DNA of 64,000 nucleotides, taken from positions 248,001 through 312,000 of the forward strand of contig NZ_JAGGLB010000003.1 in NCBI RefSeq assembly GCF_017874215.1, in the 5' to 3' direction. Positions 8,531 through 17,275 of this stretch are shown here, in pieces. This DNA comes from Paenibacillus eucommiae. Lineage in GTDB: Bacteria > Bacillota > Bacilli > Paenibacillales > NBRC-103111. The notes below the pieces were generated by a model, which did not search any database, was not told the origin of the DNA, and was given only the letters and a program-made list of their open reading frames with translations. The translations under genes were made by a program, and so were the position numbers. Position 1 is the first letter of the stretch. Each line of letters opens with the position of its first letter.

Positions 8531-8645
8531 CCTGCCCGTTATTTGAGTTAACTGGTGAAAATCTTATTTTTAAGATTAATAAAATGAGCAGGCTGCGGTA
8601 GCCTGCTCAACAATACGTGTTATTCAATTAACCCGTTAGTTCAAT
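8531..8645. repeat. Copy of the intergenic arm-hairpin-arm repeat
   Basis: Left arm CCTGCCCGTTATTTGAG. The central perfect hairpin TGAGCAGGCT/AGCCTGCTCA is at 8585-8609, and the right arm ATTCAATTAACCCGTTAGTT starts near 8622. It sits just beyond the stop of the amidase gene and could end its transcript. Confidence 0.65.
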
Positions 8646-8689
8646 GCTGCAAAGCGAACTCTGATGTCATGATTTGAGCTCATATTTTA

Positions 8690-10166
8690 TCATCCAGGGG
8701 GAAAGCGATGTTTTGTGGCTTGTTCAAAAGCATAAGCTAGTTTTATCAATGTAGGCTCACTAAATGAAGTTCCCGAAAAGGTTATACCAAAAGGACCCTT
8801 TGTAATCCAACCTTCCGATGTGGTACTTCCATGAGTCGCATATCCAGCCGGCACTGTAATCAACGGGTAGCCTGCCCTCCCAGCAATATCAGTACCTTCG
8901 TAATTACCGGGCAGCAATAGGGCATCTAAACTATGTTTTTCCAAAACATAATCGATTCCCTCGGTGCGGGCATACATTTCATTTTTCTTTTTACTTTCAA
9001 GGTATTCTGGCTCATTCAAAGAACCTGACGTTTCATCACACCAAATCAACCGCGATTGTCCATATTTCAGAGCGACATCAGCATGTTTAGTATTATATTC
9101 AATCAATTCCGACAAAGTATGAACCGGAACTGAGACCGGCAACTTGGATAAGTAATCGTTGACGTATTTCTTAAATTCATGTCTTTTCACATCAAAATTC
9201 CATTGCACCTGCTCGCAAGAAAGGACAACGGGGTCAATAACGGTCGCCCCCTCATCTATTAAAAGCGTGATGGCCGACTCCATAATAGCAAGTCTCTCTG
9301 GGTCCAAATTTTGATAATAAAATCTCGGGATTCCGATTCTAGCCCTTTTCAAAAAGTTACGATCGAGAAATTGCGTATAGTCTTTAAACGATTGATTCAC
9401 GCTCGATAATGTGCTGGAATCTCGTTCATCAACCCCTGTCATAACGCCCAATAAAATGGCTGCGTCTTTTACAGTTCTAGTCATAGGCCCGGGGGTGTCT
9501 TGGCTGTTCGAGATGGGGATTATCCCCGTGCGGCTAATTAATCCGATTGTCGGTTTCAACCCTACAATGAAATTTTGACTTGATGGACAAATGATGGATC
9601 CGGTAGTCTCTGTACCAATAGCAGCAGCAGCCAAATTTGCGGCTATAGCAGCTGCCGATCCAGAACTTGATCCGCCAACGAATAATTCACCAGGACCATA
9701 AGGATTCATGGTCAGTCCGCCTCTTGAACTGTATCCTGCCCACATAGTATCCGACATAAAATTTGCCCACTCGGTCATATTCGCTTTCCCTAATAAGACT
9801 GCGCCTGCTGACCGAAGCTGCTCAGCAACAAAAGAATCTTTCAAAGCGAAAGATTCTGCGAGAGCCACAGCCCCAGCGCTCGTGTGCATATTATCAAATG
9901 TATCAATATTGTCTTTCAACAATATGGGAATACCGTGCAACGGCCCACGGCTTCCCTTTTCTGTCCGTTCTTTGTCCAATGACATTGCAATTTTGACAGC
10001 ATCCGGGTTGATTTCGATAATTGTATTCAAGACTGAATAGCGTTGAATTCGATTCATGTATATGTTAATGAGGTCGGTCTTCTGATCTAATTTTTCCTAA
10101 CTCCATAGCAGTCTGCATACTATTAATATCAGCCTCTATGATCCATTCTTCTAGCACGTCTGGCAT
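8690..10166 (-). pseudogene. Amidase-signature enzyme (YerM-like), frameshifted near the N terminus
   Basis: The main frame (8690-10057, 455 residues) has the amidase signature with the Lys-Ser-Ser triad: GIPILLKDNID (catalytic Lys), GGSSSGSAAAIAANLAAAA, and ETTGSIICPSS. The true N terminus (MPDVLEEWIIEADINSMQT onward, ATG at 10164-10166 behind AAGGAG) lies in another frame. The two are separated by a 4-bp tandem duplication, GGTCGGTC at 10072-10079 on the plus strand. Removing one GGTC joins them as IRSED-LINIYMNRIQRYS. The catalytic part is complete, but the internal ATG at 10057 has no ribosome site, so expression is doubtful. A sequencing error is possible. Confidence 0.8.
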
Positions 10167-10391
10167 ACGAGATCTCCTTTTAAAGTTAGCAGTTAATTTT
10201 GTAAATTTGATTAGGCAGTCACTCGTTAGAGTCCAGCAAACCAAGCCCAAAGTTTCCTCTTCAATCTCATAGCAATACCCAAGCTCGAATCTCTTCCTTG
10301 AAGCCATCGAATACAATTATTTTATCACACTCATTTGCGATTATTTGGTAAAGTTTTGTTATATTTGTATGTTATTCTCTATACGCTTTTT

Positions 10392-10476
10392 ATTGAACTA
10401 ATCTGTCCATTAGCATAACAAGAGGACGCCGCGGCAGCTTCTTGTTTAAAGTTGAACACCCGTTTACCACTAGTTA
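10392..10476. repeat. Copy of the intergenic arm-hairpin-arm repeat
   Basis: Left arm ATTGAACTAATCTGTCCATT, then TAGCATAAC. The central hairpin AACAAG...CTTGTT surrounds GCCGCGGC (about 10417-10446), and a diverged right arm GTTGAACACCCGTTTACC follows. Confidence 0.7.
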
Positions 10477-10542
10477 GAAGATCATATCTCAACTGGTCAA
10501 CTAAAGCTACCCGCTAGCATAATCGTTAACCGATACCCTTTA

Positions 10543-10771
10543 TTAGAACAGAGAGTGCAAAAAAAGCGTAACTCCGCAAATTAGAATAATCAGTACCGAC
10601 AACAACCACAAATACAAAGTTATCTTCTTCAAACGAGTTCCAAGCCGAAGATAAATATGAAGCAAAATAAAAATTGGCAGAGTATAAATTAGAGTTTTCC
10701 CCGCGATATCCCTTAGTAAGTCCAATACGAACGCATCTCCTATGTCTAATAAATACTGATAGAGGGTTCAT
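10543..10771 (-). pseudogene. Small two-helix membrane protein, probably frameshifted at its start
   Basis: The minus-strand frame reads LLRDIAGKTLIYTLPIFILL, then a short basic loop and KITLYLWLLSVLIILICGV; these are two membrane helices in about 60 residues. The only good start signal upstream (AAGGA, then ATG at 10769-10771) opens another frame. Removing one C from the CCC at the fourth to sixth base after the ATG would give MNLYQYLLDIGDAF joined to the hydrophobic frame. A TTG at 10723-10725 is an alternative start without a well-placed ribosome site. Function unknown. Confidence 0.4.
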
Positions 10772-10807
10772 TAATCATCCTTCAATATGCGCAATATTTG
10801 CCTTGAA

Positions 10808-10836
10808 ATTGAACTATCCTTCCTGTTAGCTTAATA
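10808..10836. repeat. Half copy (left arm) of the intergenic repeat
   Basis: Reads ATTGAACTATCCTTCCTGTT, then AGCTTAATA, matching the left arm of the copy at 4403. No hairpin or right arm follows; the AraC gene ends 25 bp further on. Confidence 0.55.
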
Positions 10837-10860
10837 AAGAAAAACTGTATGCGCTGATCG

Positions 10861-11724
10861 TTATTGAGCTGTACCAAACTTGCGGGATGTAATTCGATAC
10901 GTTGTAGGTGACATCCCTTTTCTAGCTGTAAACTGTTTAATAAAGTAGGTGTCATACTCGAATCCAGTGGAACGTGCAATTTCATTAAGGCTCACATCGG
11001 TATGTGTTAAAAGGTCACTCGCAACCTTCAAGCGATGTGTAAGCAAGTAACCAAATGCTGTTTTTCCACATCTCTCCTGAAACAATTTATTCAGAGACAC
11101 ACGGTTCAAATGAGCACAATTCGTCAAATCGTTTAATGAAATCTTTTGCGAATAATTAGTGTGTATATAATTTAATACTTTATCGACAGGTGAATGTTCG
11201 CTATTTTGATTTAACTCCTCCATCAAGCCTAAAATTTGGATGAGATACTTTTTTATTCTGCACACCCAGAGTGCATCACTTTGCGCCTGCACTTCGGTGC
11301 CAAGTACGAAAAACCATTCAAACAATAGGGGGAATGCTTTCTCGGTTATTCGAGGTACACCAGTATACAAATGATCCCTTTGAAAAAGGGAAAGTCCTGT
11401 TTGAATGCTAGGAGCTGCAGGAAAATAATCCTTCGTTTCGGTAAGAGTAATGGTGTTAAGAAATTCGGGATGAAAACTAAAGGATTGAGCAGATACATTA
11501 ATCTTTTCAACCACTTGTATATTATCGTCCTCAGCCAAGCATAGGACACCAGGAGCGCTAATGGATATTGGACGTTCATTCAATAATCCGTTTATACTGC
11601 CTGACGTAATAAATATAAGCGTATACCGTTCAGGATAAGGAAGAAAACTGAAATCCTCCACTGCTACAAATTCTATTTTCACCGTACGTTCTTTGTGTCG
11701 GTCCAATTGCGGCATTTTTTTCAC
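10861..11724 (-). CDS. AraC-family transcriptional regulator
   Basis: 287 residues with an N-terminal cupin-like sensor (about 15-140, YTLIFITSGSINGLLNERP and SISAPGVLCLAEDD) and a C-terminal double HTH (about 185-285, KISLNDLTNCAHLNRVSLNK and SLNEIARSTGFEYDTYFIKQ). It is divergent from the epoxide hydrolase gene with a 217-bp shared region, so it is the obvious candidate to control that gene. The ligand is unknown. Confidence 0.85.
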   Translation of the reverse strand: MKKMPQLDRHKERTVKIEFVAVEDFSFLPYPERYTLIFITSGSINGLLNERPISISAPGVLCLAEDDNIQVVEKINVSAQSFSFHPEFLNTITLTETKDYFPAAPSIQTGLSLFQRDHLYTGVPRITEKAFPLLFEWFFVLGTEVQAQSDALWVCRIKKYLIQILGLMEELNQNSEHSPVDKVLNYIHTNYSQKISLNDLTNCAHLNRVSLNKLFQERCGKTAFGYLLTHRLKVASDLLTHTDVSLNEIARSTGFEYDTYFIKQFTARKGMSPTTYRITSRKFGTAQ

Positions 11725-11872
11725 CTATCAAATAGTATAGTCGATTGCTTCACTTATAACAGTGTAGCATACAAGTTCAAAGGTTATAATTAGATTGTGA
11801 ATCAATCCCAAATGAGCAGCTTAAGGATAACATTCCATAAGTGCAACCTGTGTCATACGGGAGGGGAAAAGA

Positions 11873-11920
11873 ATGAATAAGGATATCCGCTTGAGAGATC
11901 AGATATGTTCCAACTATTAA
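11873..11920 (+). CDS. Possible 15-residue leader peptide before the epoxide hydrolase gene
   Basis: ATG at 11873 behind GGAGGGG (six bases), reading MNKDIRLRDQICSNY and a stop at 11918-11920, 21 bp before the epoxide hydrolase start. Strong initiation signal, but a chance uORF is quite possible. Confidence 0.3.
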   Translation: MNKDIRLRDQICSNY

Positions 11921-11941
11921 GATTAGTGGGAGGAAATCATT

Positions 11942-13108
11942 GTGGCTGTTGAACGTTTTCAAATCCAGGTACCCGATGAAGTGCTTGACGATTTACAATA
12001 CAGACTGAATCACGTCCGCTGGCCGGATCAATTAGAAGACTCAGCTTGGGAACAAGGCACTGAATTAAGTTATTTACAGTCGCTCGTTGCTTATTGGCGA
12101 GACCATTTTGACTGGCGTGTTCAAGAAGAGAAATTAAACCGCTTTTCTCAATTTCGCAGTAATGTGGATGGGATAGATGTTCACTTCGTGCATGAGCGCG
12201 GTAAAGGACCTAATCCGTTGCCCATTATCCTTACCCACGGATGGCCGGACAGTTACCTGCGTTACCAGAAGATTATCCCGCTTCTTACTGATCCCGCTGC
12301 CCACGGTGGTGACCCTGAGGACGTTTTTGATGTCATTGTCCCTTCACTGCCAGGGTTTGGCTTCTCTAGCCGTCCTGACCATCGTGGCGTCAACAATTTT
12401 CATGTTTCCGAGATGTGGGCTAAACTAATGACACAAGAACTTGGCTATAACAAATTCGCTGCTGCAGGCGGGGATATTGGCTCTGGTGTTACCAGATATC
12501 TTGCGGCGAACCATCCTGAGCTGCTTGTCGGCATCCACTTAACTGATATCGGGATCATTAGAGATCTCATGACTGCACAAGATCTGGTGGGGCTCTCAGA
12601 GGAAGAACTGCAGTATAAGAAGAATGCTCAGGAATGGCTTGCCCTTGAAGGTGGCTACATATCCATTCAATCGACAAGACCCCAGACTCTTGCCTACGGC
12701 CTATCCGACTCGCCAGCAGGTCTGGCTGGTTGGATGATTGACAAATTCCGTGCATGGAGCGATTGTAAGGGGGACCTGCGGCAAAGTTTCAGCGAGGATG
12801 AACTGCTCACGCATATTATGATCTATTGGGTTACCAATACGATAGGATCAACTGCACGTATGTATTATGAGAATTCGCATTCTTTGCCGCCTCTCGGCCG
12901 CATAGAGGTACCGACAGCCGTCGCTCTTTTCCCGGCAGATATATTATTGCCACCTAGAGAATGGGCTGTACGCCACCTGAATATAACTCGCTGGAATGTA
13001 ATGCCCCGCGGCGGCCATTTTACTGCTCTGGAAGAGCCGGAATTGCTGGTTAAGGACATTCGCGAATTTTACAGACCCTTTAGAACATTTCCGGAAAAAC
13101 TCGAATAG
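11942..13108 (+). CDS. Epoxide hydrolase (EHN domain plus alpha/beta hydrolase)
   Basis: 388 residues. The N-terminal EHN domain (about 3-110) begins FQIQVPDEVLDDLQYRLNHV and has the typical RWPDQ. The alpha/beta-hydrolase part has the oxyanion motif HGWPDS, then GFGFSS, the nucleophile elbow GGDIGSG with Asp in place of Ser, and a late GGHF with the catalytic His. These are the marks of microsomal-type epoxide hydrolases, which open epoxides to diols. The start is GTG with GGGAGG eight bases upstream. The gene is divergent from an AraC regulator. Confidence 0.88.
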   Translation: MAVERFQIQVPDEVLDDLQYRLNHVRWPDQLEDSAWEQGTELSYLQSLVAYWRDHFDWRVQEEKLNRFSQFRSNVDGIDVHFVHERGKGPNPLPIILTHGWPDSYLRYQKIIPLLTDPAAHGGDPEDVFDVIVPSLPGFGFSSRPDHRGVNNFHVSEMWAKLMTQELGYNKFAAAGGDIGSGVTRYLAANHPELLVGIHLTDIGIIRDLMTAQDLVGLSEEELQYKKNAQEWLALEGGYISIQSTRPQTLAYGLSDSPAGLAGWMIDKFRAWSDCKGDLRQSFSEDELLTHIMIYWVTNTIGSTARMYYENSHSLPPLGRIEVPTAVALFPADILLPPREWAVRHLNITRWNVMPRGGHFTALEEPELLVKDIREFYRPFRTFPEKLE

Positions 13109-13183
13109 CGGACAGCAAACCGCTAGCATTTGTGGGGTCAGCAACATTACGTAATACCAACAGTTATGTTGCGCTATAATACC

Positions 13184-13250
13184 CGTTACTTCAACAAAGA
13201 AGAATGGAGATGGATCAAAGCCAGCTCCTTTCTTCTTTGTTGAAGTAACG
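13184..13250. terminator. 21-bp perfect inverted repeat after the epoxide hydrolase gene
   Basis: CGTTACTTCAACAAAGAAGA (plus one A) at 13184-13204 pairs perfectly with 13230-13250, with a shorter GGAG/CTCC pairing in the 25-base spacer. It lies between two converging genes (epoxide hydrolase and NUDIX) and can fold on either strand. There is no long T-tract, so termination is likely but not certain. Confidence 0.55.
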
Positions 13251-13265
13251 ATTTAGAAGAAAAAA

Positions 13266-13748
13266 TTATATAGTCCGTTTCAATTTAACTTCAAAATTAG
13301 GTTTGGTAACATAATCCATATAGAATGAACTTCCTCTAGAATCCAGATATGCTTGATAACGAGAACGTATCGCTGGAGCTGTGATTATATCGAGCACTTT
13401 ACCCTTTTCAAACCAGCTACTTTCTGATGTTTCCTCAGAAGCACACAATTCTCCACCCACAGACTTGCACATAAAGTCTAACATTACCTTTGTTGGAATA
13501 TCGGTTACACCGTCATGCCATTTATGGATACCTGTATTTGAATAGACCCCAATCAAGCAAGAAACAACCACGTGAATTCCGCTTTCCTCTTGTATTTCTC
13601 TAATTAAAGCATCCATTAGGTTCTCACCTACCTCCACTTGCCCACCAGGAAACACCCATCCCCCATGTTGTGTCTTCACTAAAAGGACATGTCCTTGTTC
13701 ATTTTCTACGATACCACCTACCGCTACAATATGGGTTGGCATTGCCAT
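13266..13748 (-). CDS. NUDIX hydrolase
   Basis: 160 residues with the NUDIX box GGQVEVGENLMDALIREIQE-ESGI (about residues 34-57), carrying the REXXEE metal-binding core. The opening strand THIVAVGGIVENEQGHVLLV is usual for family members that cleave nucleoside diphosphates linked to another group. The ATG at 13748 follows GGGGGAG by five bases. A decayed duplicate lies at 8170-8471. Substrate unknown. Confidence 0.88.
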   Translation of the reverse strand: MAMPTHIVAVGGIVENEQGHVLLVKTQHGGWVFPGGQVEVGENLMDALIREIQEESGIHVVVSCLIGVYSNTGIHKWHDGVTDIPTKVMLDFMCKSVGGELCASEETSESSWFEKGKVLDIITAPAIRSRYQAYLDSRGSSFYMDYVTKPNFEVKLKRTI

Positions 13749-13815
13749 ACTTACTCCCCCTTATATCATTTATGTATAATTATTCCATTGTTAATGGTAT
13801 CATGAAACCTTATGA

Positions 13816-13910
13816 ATTGAACTCTACTGCCCTTTAGCATAAAAAAAAGAACAGCTGCCGCGGCAAACTGCTCCTTGTATCGTTCAAATAGCGTGTACCG
13901 TTAGTTCAAT
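13816..13910. repeat. Complete intergenic arm-hairpin-arm repeat; terminator on minus strand
   Basis: Left arm ATTGAACTCTACTGCCCTTT, then AGCATAAA. The hairpin GAACAGCTGCCGCGGCA...CTGCTC is at about 13849-13872, and the right arm (13881-13910) ends ACCGTTAGTTCAAT. On the minus strand the hairpin is followed by a run of eight T. Confidence 0.75.
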
Positions 13911-13926
13911 ACGGTCGAGTGTTCAT

Positions 13927-14007
13927 TTAATCTTTGAGTTTCTCGTCACTTTTGTATTCTAAAATGTCTCCAGGATGACATTCTAAAGCCTTACAAATCG
14001 CCTCTTC
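13927..14007 (-). pseudogene. C-terminal fragment of a small XRE/Cro-type regulator
   Basis: The minus-strand frame reads EEAICKALECHPGDILEYKS and DEKLKD, stop at 13927-13929. IC.AL.C.PGDILEY is the standard ending of small HTH_26/XRE regulators of about 70 residues. The preceding HTH is missing. The fragment begins right at a CGTTAGTTCAATG motif resembling the right arm of the repeat, suggesting a repeat-associated deletion. Confidence 0.6.
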
Positions 14008-14026
14008 GTTAGTTCAATGATTTTTT

Positions 14027-14770
14027 TCAGGGTGTATGTTGATAAGGGTTTTGACCACCATGGAATATCTTGAGAATATAATCTCCCTCAGGCACCTCAA
14101 GTTCATTATAAGATTTTAAAAAACTCTTGTTATCATATGGTAATTCCAAGGTTTTTACACTGACTTTCTCATCGTTTACATTTACAATTCCATATCTTGC
14201 GCGTGGCAGATGATAACATCCTAGAGAGCCTGGATTAAAGAAAGTTCTATGATTAGAAATAAAATGATGAACAATGTGATGATGACCAAAACAGACAAGT
14301 TGATATGCTGTTTCAGTATAGGCTTGCTCCAATCCTTCTACTGTTGGCTGTTTTTCAATTGGTAAAAACCAGTGTTCATCGTCCAAGTGATAATGTGTAA
14401 ATAACAACTGTTTATCATTAACGGGTATCGATAGTTGTTTGGGCCACTTAGACATAACTTCAATATATTTAGGTTCAATCCGATCTGCCAACCATTGATG
14501 ATGTTCCCGCTCTTTATGATGCCCTCGCGGGGGGATCTCTTGATTGAATGCAGCAATTACAGCTAAATCATGATTTCCAACAACAAATGAAATATCATCT
14601 CTTTGAGTAAGCAGATCAAGAACTTTATTTGATTCTGGGCCTATACCGACGACATCACCGAGACAGTAAATGTGATCAATTTCTTTTTTTGATGAGATAT
14701 CTTTCAAAACTGTTTCAAGTGCAGGGCTATTTCCATGAATATCAGTTATGATTGCAAAACTTCTTTTCAT
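14027..14770 (-). CDS. Calcineurin-like metallophosphoesterase
   Basis: 247 residues of the YfcE/DUF2437-like branch with all five metal motifs: TDIHGNSPA (D-x-H), GDVVGIGP, GNHD, FTHYH and GHHHIVH. The dinuclear site is therefore complete. Such proteins hydrolyse phosphodiesters or nucleotide substrates in the cytosol, and the exact substrate cannot be told. Length is normal for the family. Confidence 0.88.
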   Translation of the reverse strand: MKRSFAIITDIHGNSPALETVLKDISSKKEIDHIYCLGDVVGIGPESNKVLDLLTQRDDISFVVGNHDLAVIAAFNQEIPPRGHHKEREHHQWLADRIEPKYIEVMSKWPKQLSIPVNDKQLLFTHYHLDDEHWFLPIEKQPTVEGLEQAYTETAYQLVCFGHHHIVHHFISNHRTFFNPGSLGCYHLPRARYGIVNVNDEKVSVKTLELPYDNKSFLKSYNELEVPEGDYILKIFHGGQNPYQHTP

Positions 14771-14810
14771 CTCATCGACGTCCTTTGCGTGTTTCTCTTA
14801 ATAATACTCG

Positions 14811-14917
14811 GATTAATCAAGCAATCCTGCCTAGCTCAACGAGGCTGCCGTTTCATGCCGGCAGCCTCGTTATGGTGATTGTTAAGCTATAGTTAACTGT
14901 TAGATTAATGAATTGAT
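14811..14917. repeat. Copy of the intergenic repeat, hairpin variant 2
   Basis: Left arm TTAATCAAGCAATCCTGCC, then TAGCTC. The perfect 13-bp hairpin AACGAGGCTGCCG/CGGCAGCCTCGTT is at 14838-14871, and the right arm holds AGTTAACTGTTAGATTAATG. Almost identical over about 65 bp to the copy at 17171. No T-tract, so termination is uncertain. Confidence 0.7.
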
Positions 14918-14925
14918 CGTATTTA

Positions 14926-16191
14926 TTATGCCGTTGTATTTCTGAAATTTCGTTGCAAAAACTCTTTAGTTCTATTCCAAGAATCCTCACTAGCATCAGC
15001 TATTAACTTTGCATCCTGTCCAGGGATTGTTACACGCAAGAAAGGAATTCCAATAGCATGTGTTCCTCCGGGATAGTCTAGATGAATAACCTCATACGGA
15101 TGATCGTACTCAGCAAGACGATCCACTCCAATTCTAGTAAATCTGGAGACATCACCATCGTCCTGTCCAGAAATGAAAAGGACTGGACCTTGAATACGCT
15201 CCACAGGAATAGCTGACCTTTTCACTACTTCTGGATCGGATGCAAGTTCTTCGTACCACTTTACGAACGGTCTACCTTCACCAGAATTAAACATTCTTAA
15301 GCACTCTAAGGCAACGTCAACTGGATTTTCTGGCGTAGCATATGGGATAGGTTTATTTTCATACGTCCATGATGGCGGTAAAGTTTTAGCAACAGACCAA
15401 GGCACAATACCAGCAAAAGACAAAGCTAGACCACTTAAACAAACAACCGCCTTAATCTTGTTAAAGTAAGCTCCAGATAAGAGAGCTAGTTCCCCACCTT
15501 TTGAAGTGCCGTGAATTCCTAGCCAATTAGGTATTACTTCAGGGCGGGATTCCATCCATTTGATTGCAGTTTGGATATACTCAAGAGGAATTTCAGCCGC
15601 TCGTTTAGGTAAATGTTCAATGCCAAAGTATGCTAAAGCAAGGGTACTAAATCCGTGGGATGCAAATAGTGCAGCCATATATTCATTTAACCCGCCTTCA
15701 GATCCACCAACAACAATTACACCAGGTCGGGCAATACCATCATTGTTAAAAAAATAAGTCGCAACTAGACCCTCTTCACGAATGGGATTTCTAACAATAT
15801 CATTATTCAACCAAAATCTATTGAGACTACTTGTGCTAATTAACTGACCACTACTTTCAACCGTTAAAGTAAAATGTTGAGGCTCTAAAACTTGACCAAC
15901 AGATTTTGTATTATCCTCTGATTGAACGTGCTGTATTTTAAGTGACCAGAAAAGGCCCATTGGATCTATACCCTTAAATGTCCCGTCTATAGGAGATTGT
16001 CGGGAAAGATCAATACGTCCGTAGTCGTCGGCTATAAACTCAGCATACGATGAAAGATAAAATGTATGAGCTGAACTTCGAGTAATGCGCGAGAGAGTTA
16101 CCTTTACATTCTGCCTTGGATGAAGCCCCGAAAAGCTTATCTTCACTGGCTCATCCACCAAAGAAGGATTTGGAGCAATGCTAATATTCAT
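14926..16191 (-). CDS. Acyl-CoA thioesterase / bile-acid-CoA:amino-acid N-acyltransferase family protein
   Basis: 421 residues. The N-terminal beta-sandwich (about 1-130, NPSLVDEPVKISFSGLHPRQ and the typical DPMGLFWSLK) matches the Bile_Hydr_Trans domain. The C-terminal alpha/beta hydrolase (BAAT_C, about 150-420) has GIHGTSKGGELALL (Ser nucleophile in GTSKG), FISGQDDG (Asp) and GGTHAIG (His). The animal family often uses Cys; here it is Ser, as is common in bacteria and consistent with thioester hydrolysis rather than transfer. Natural substrate unknown. Confidence 0.85.
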   Translation of the reverse strand: MNISIAPNPSLVDEPVKISFSGLHPRQNVKVTLSRITRSSAHTFYLSSYAEFIADDYGRIDLSRQSPIDGTFKGIDPMGLFWSLKIQHVQSEDNTKSVGQVLEPQHFTLTVESSGQLISTSSLNRFWLNNDIVRNPIREEGLVATYFFNNDGIARPGVIVVGGSEGGLNEYMAALFASHGFSTLALAYFGIEHLPKRAAEIPLEYIQTAIKWMESRPEVIPNWLGIHGTSKGGELALLSGAYFNKIKAVVCLSGLALSFAGIVPWSVAKTLPPSWTYENKPIPYATPENPVDVALECLRMFNSGEGRPFVKWYEELASDPEVVKRSAIPVERIQGPVLFISGQDDGDVSRFTRIGVDRLAEYDHPYEVIHLDYPGGTHAIGIPFLRVTIPGQDAKLIADASEDSWNRTKEFLQRNFRNTTA

Positions 16192-16542
16192 ATCCTTTAA
16201 ACCCCCTCGTTAACTGATACTTTCATCAGCCGGTAAATATAGGTAACATTCCCATACAGGAATTATAATTCAAAATACTCTTATAACCTAAATGCATATT
16301 TAGCATAATACTTTATAATAAATTTGCATATATTCCATATAAGGGGACCCCCAACATTTTAACGGTAATATACGCTAAGACCTGAATCGCGTCCGATTTG
16401 GCTTTTCTCCTTACTCTAAGCTCAAACGACATAATCACCCGACAAACTGAATTAGACTGACTCTTAAAAAAAGCAGTGACGGACTAGGAACTCAAAAGAC
16501 CTAGACTGCCGCTGCTTTTATTGTGCTATCGTTTCCGTTAGT
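16192..16542. other. Intergenic stretch with one short unexplained frame
   Basis: Apart from the repeat copy at 16448, a 39-residue minus-strand frame (16313-16432) reads MSFELRVRRKAKSDAIQVLA and YITVKMLGVPLYGIYANLL. Its ribosome site is weak and I recognise no family, so I do not call it a gene. Confidence 0.3.
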
Positions 16543-16547
16543 TTAAA
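16448..16547. repeat. Copy of the intergenic repeat with a longer hairpin; terminator on minus strand
   Basis: The hairpin AAAAGCAG...CTGCTTTT spans 16469-16519 with an inner CTAGG/CCTAG. A T-run follows on the minus strand. The right arm GTTTCCGTTAGTTTAAAG supplies the stop codon of the small frame at 16543-16674. Confidence 0.6.
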
Positions 16548-16674
16548 GATGAGGCAATAAGCCAATATGTGCTTCAATTTCAAAAATAAATCCTTCAAGG
16601 TTTTCGCAGTCATACTGATACGTGGTTCCAAATGGTTCATGATAGATTCGATATGCTAACCATTTCTTTTCCAT
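16543..16674 (-). CDS. Small hypothetical protein (43 residues)
   Basis: ATG at 16674 with GAGGTG about five bases upstream. The product begins MEKKWLAYRIYHEPFGTTYQ and continues YDCENLEGFIFEIEAHIG. Codon use is ordinary, but the stop (16543-16545) lies in the repeat right arm, so the protein may have lost its original C terminus. Family not recognised. Confidence 0.4.
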   Translation of the reverse strand: MEKKWLAYRIYHEPFGTTYQYDCENLEGFIFEIEAHIGLLPHL

Positions 16675-16692
16675 TTTACACCTCAAAAAGTT

Positions 16693-17163
16693 TCAATGCA
16701 TTATTCTGCCAATCAAGTTATTCGACGATTTACAAATATTCTCCTCCACTCCCAACGAAGCGTTACAGGATAAAATATTAAAACTTATATCCATCGCAGG
16801 AAGCTCATTTCCAGCAATCTTAACAACAAAGTCTGCATCGATCTGAACGACTACATTGAGTGAAGATAATAAATTTGTCCAGAAATTGACTGCCCTTGTA
16901 TTCGTTTTAAATATGCCAATTTTATAGTGACCTTTGTTCCTGTACCGAATAGTCTATGCCTTCAGAAACATAGGGCGGGGAAACGACTAAGATAAATCCG
17001 GCTATCTTATTGTCCATCGTAATAAGATAAGGGTACAATCGATCATCCATGTAATATTGCGAAATATCTTCCATTTCATACTTACCATCGGGACCAACTT
17101 CTTCAAGCGAGTACATGGATAGCTCACACAAATAATAGTTAAATAAATTATCTTGAGAATAAA
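16693..17163 (-). pseudogene. GNAT acetyltransferase pseudogene with internal deletion
   Basis: The first part reads NLFNYYLCELSMYSLEEVGP, DGKYE and NKIAGFILVV, ending DYSVQEQRSL and a stop. In the next frame follow HYKIGIFKTNTRAVNFWTNL, LSS and QIDADFVVKIAGNE, the last strands of a GNAT. The segment that should join them, with the acetyl-CoA RxxGxG/A loop, is missing, so the gene is dead. No start codon is evident at the right end, which touches the next repeat copy. Confidence 0.7.
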
Positions 17164-17170
17164 ATCTCTC

Positions 17171-17275
17171 TCAGGTTAATCAAGCAATCCTGTCCGTAGC
17201 TCAACGAGGCTGCCGTTTCATGCCGGCAGCCTCGTTATCGTGTGTTGAGCTAAAGTTAAACATTAGTTTAGCAAA
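17171..17275. repeat. Copy of the intergenic repeat, hairpin variant 2
   Basis: Contains the same 13-bp hairpin as the copy at 14811 (AACGAGGCTGCCG at 17203-17215, partner at 17224-17236), a left arm AATCCTGTCCGTAGCTCAAC and a right arm GTTGAGCTAAAGTTAAAC. Confidence 0.7.
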
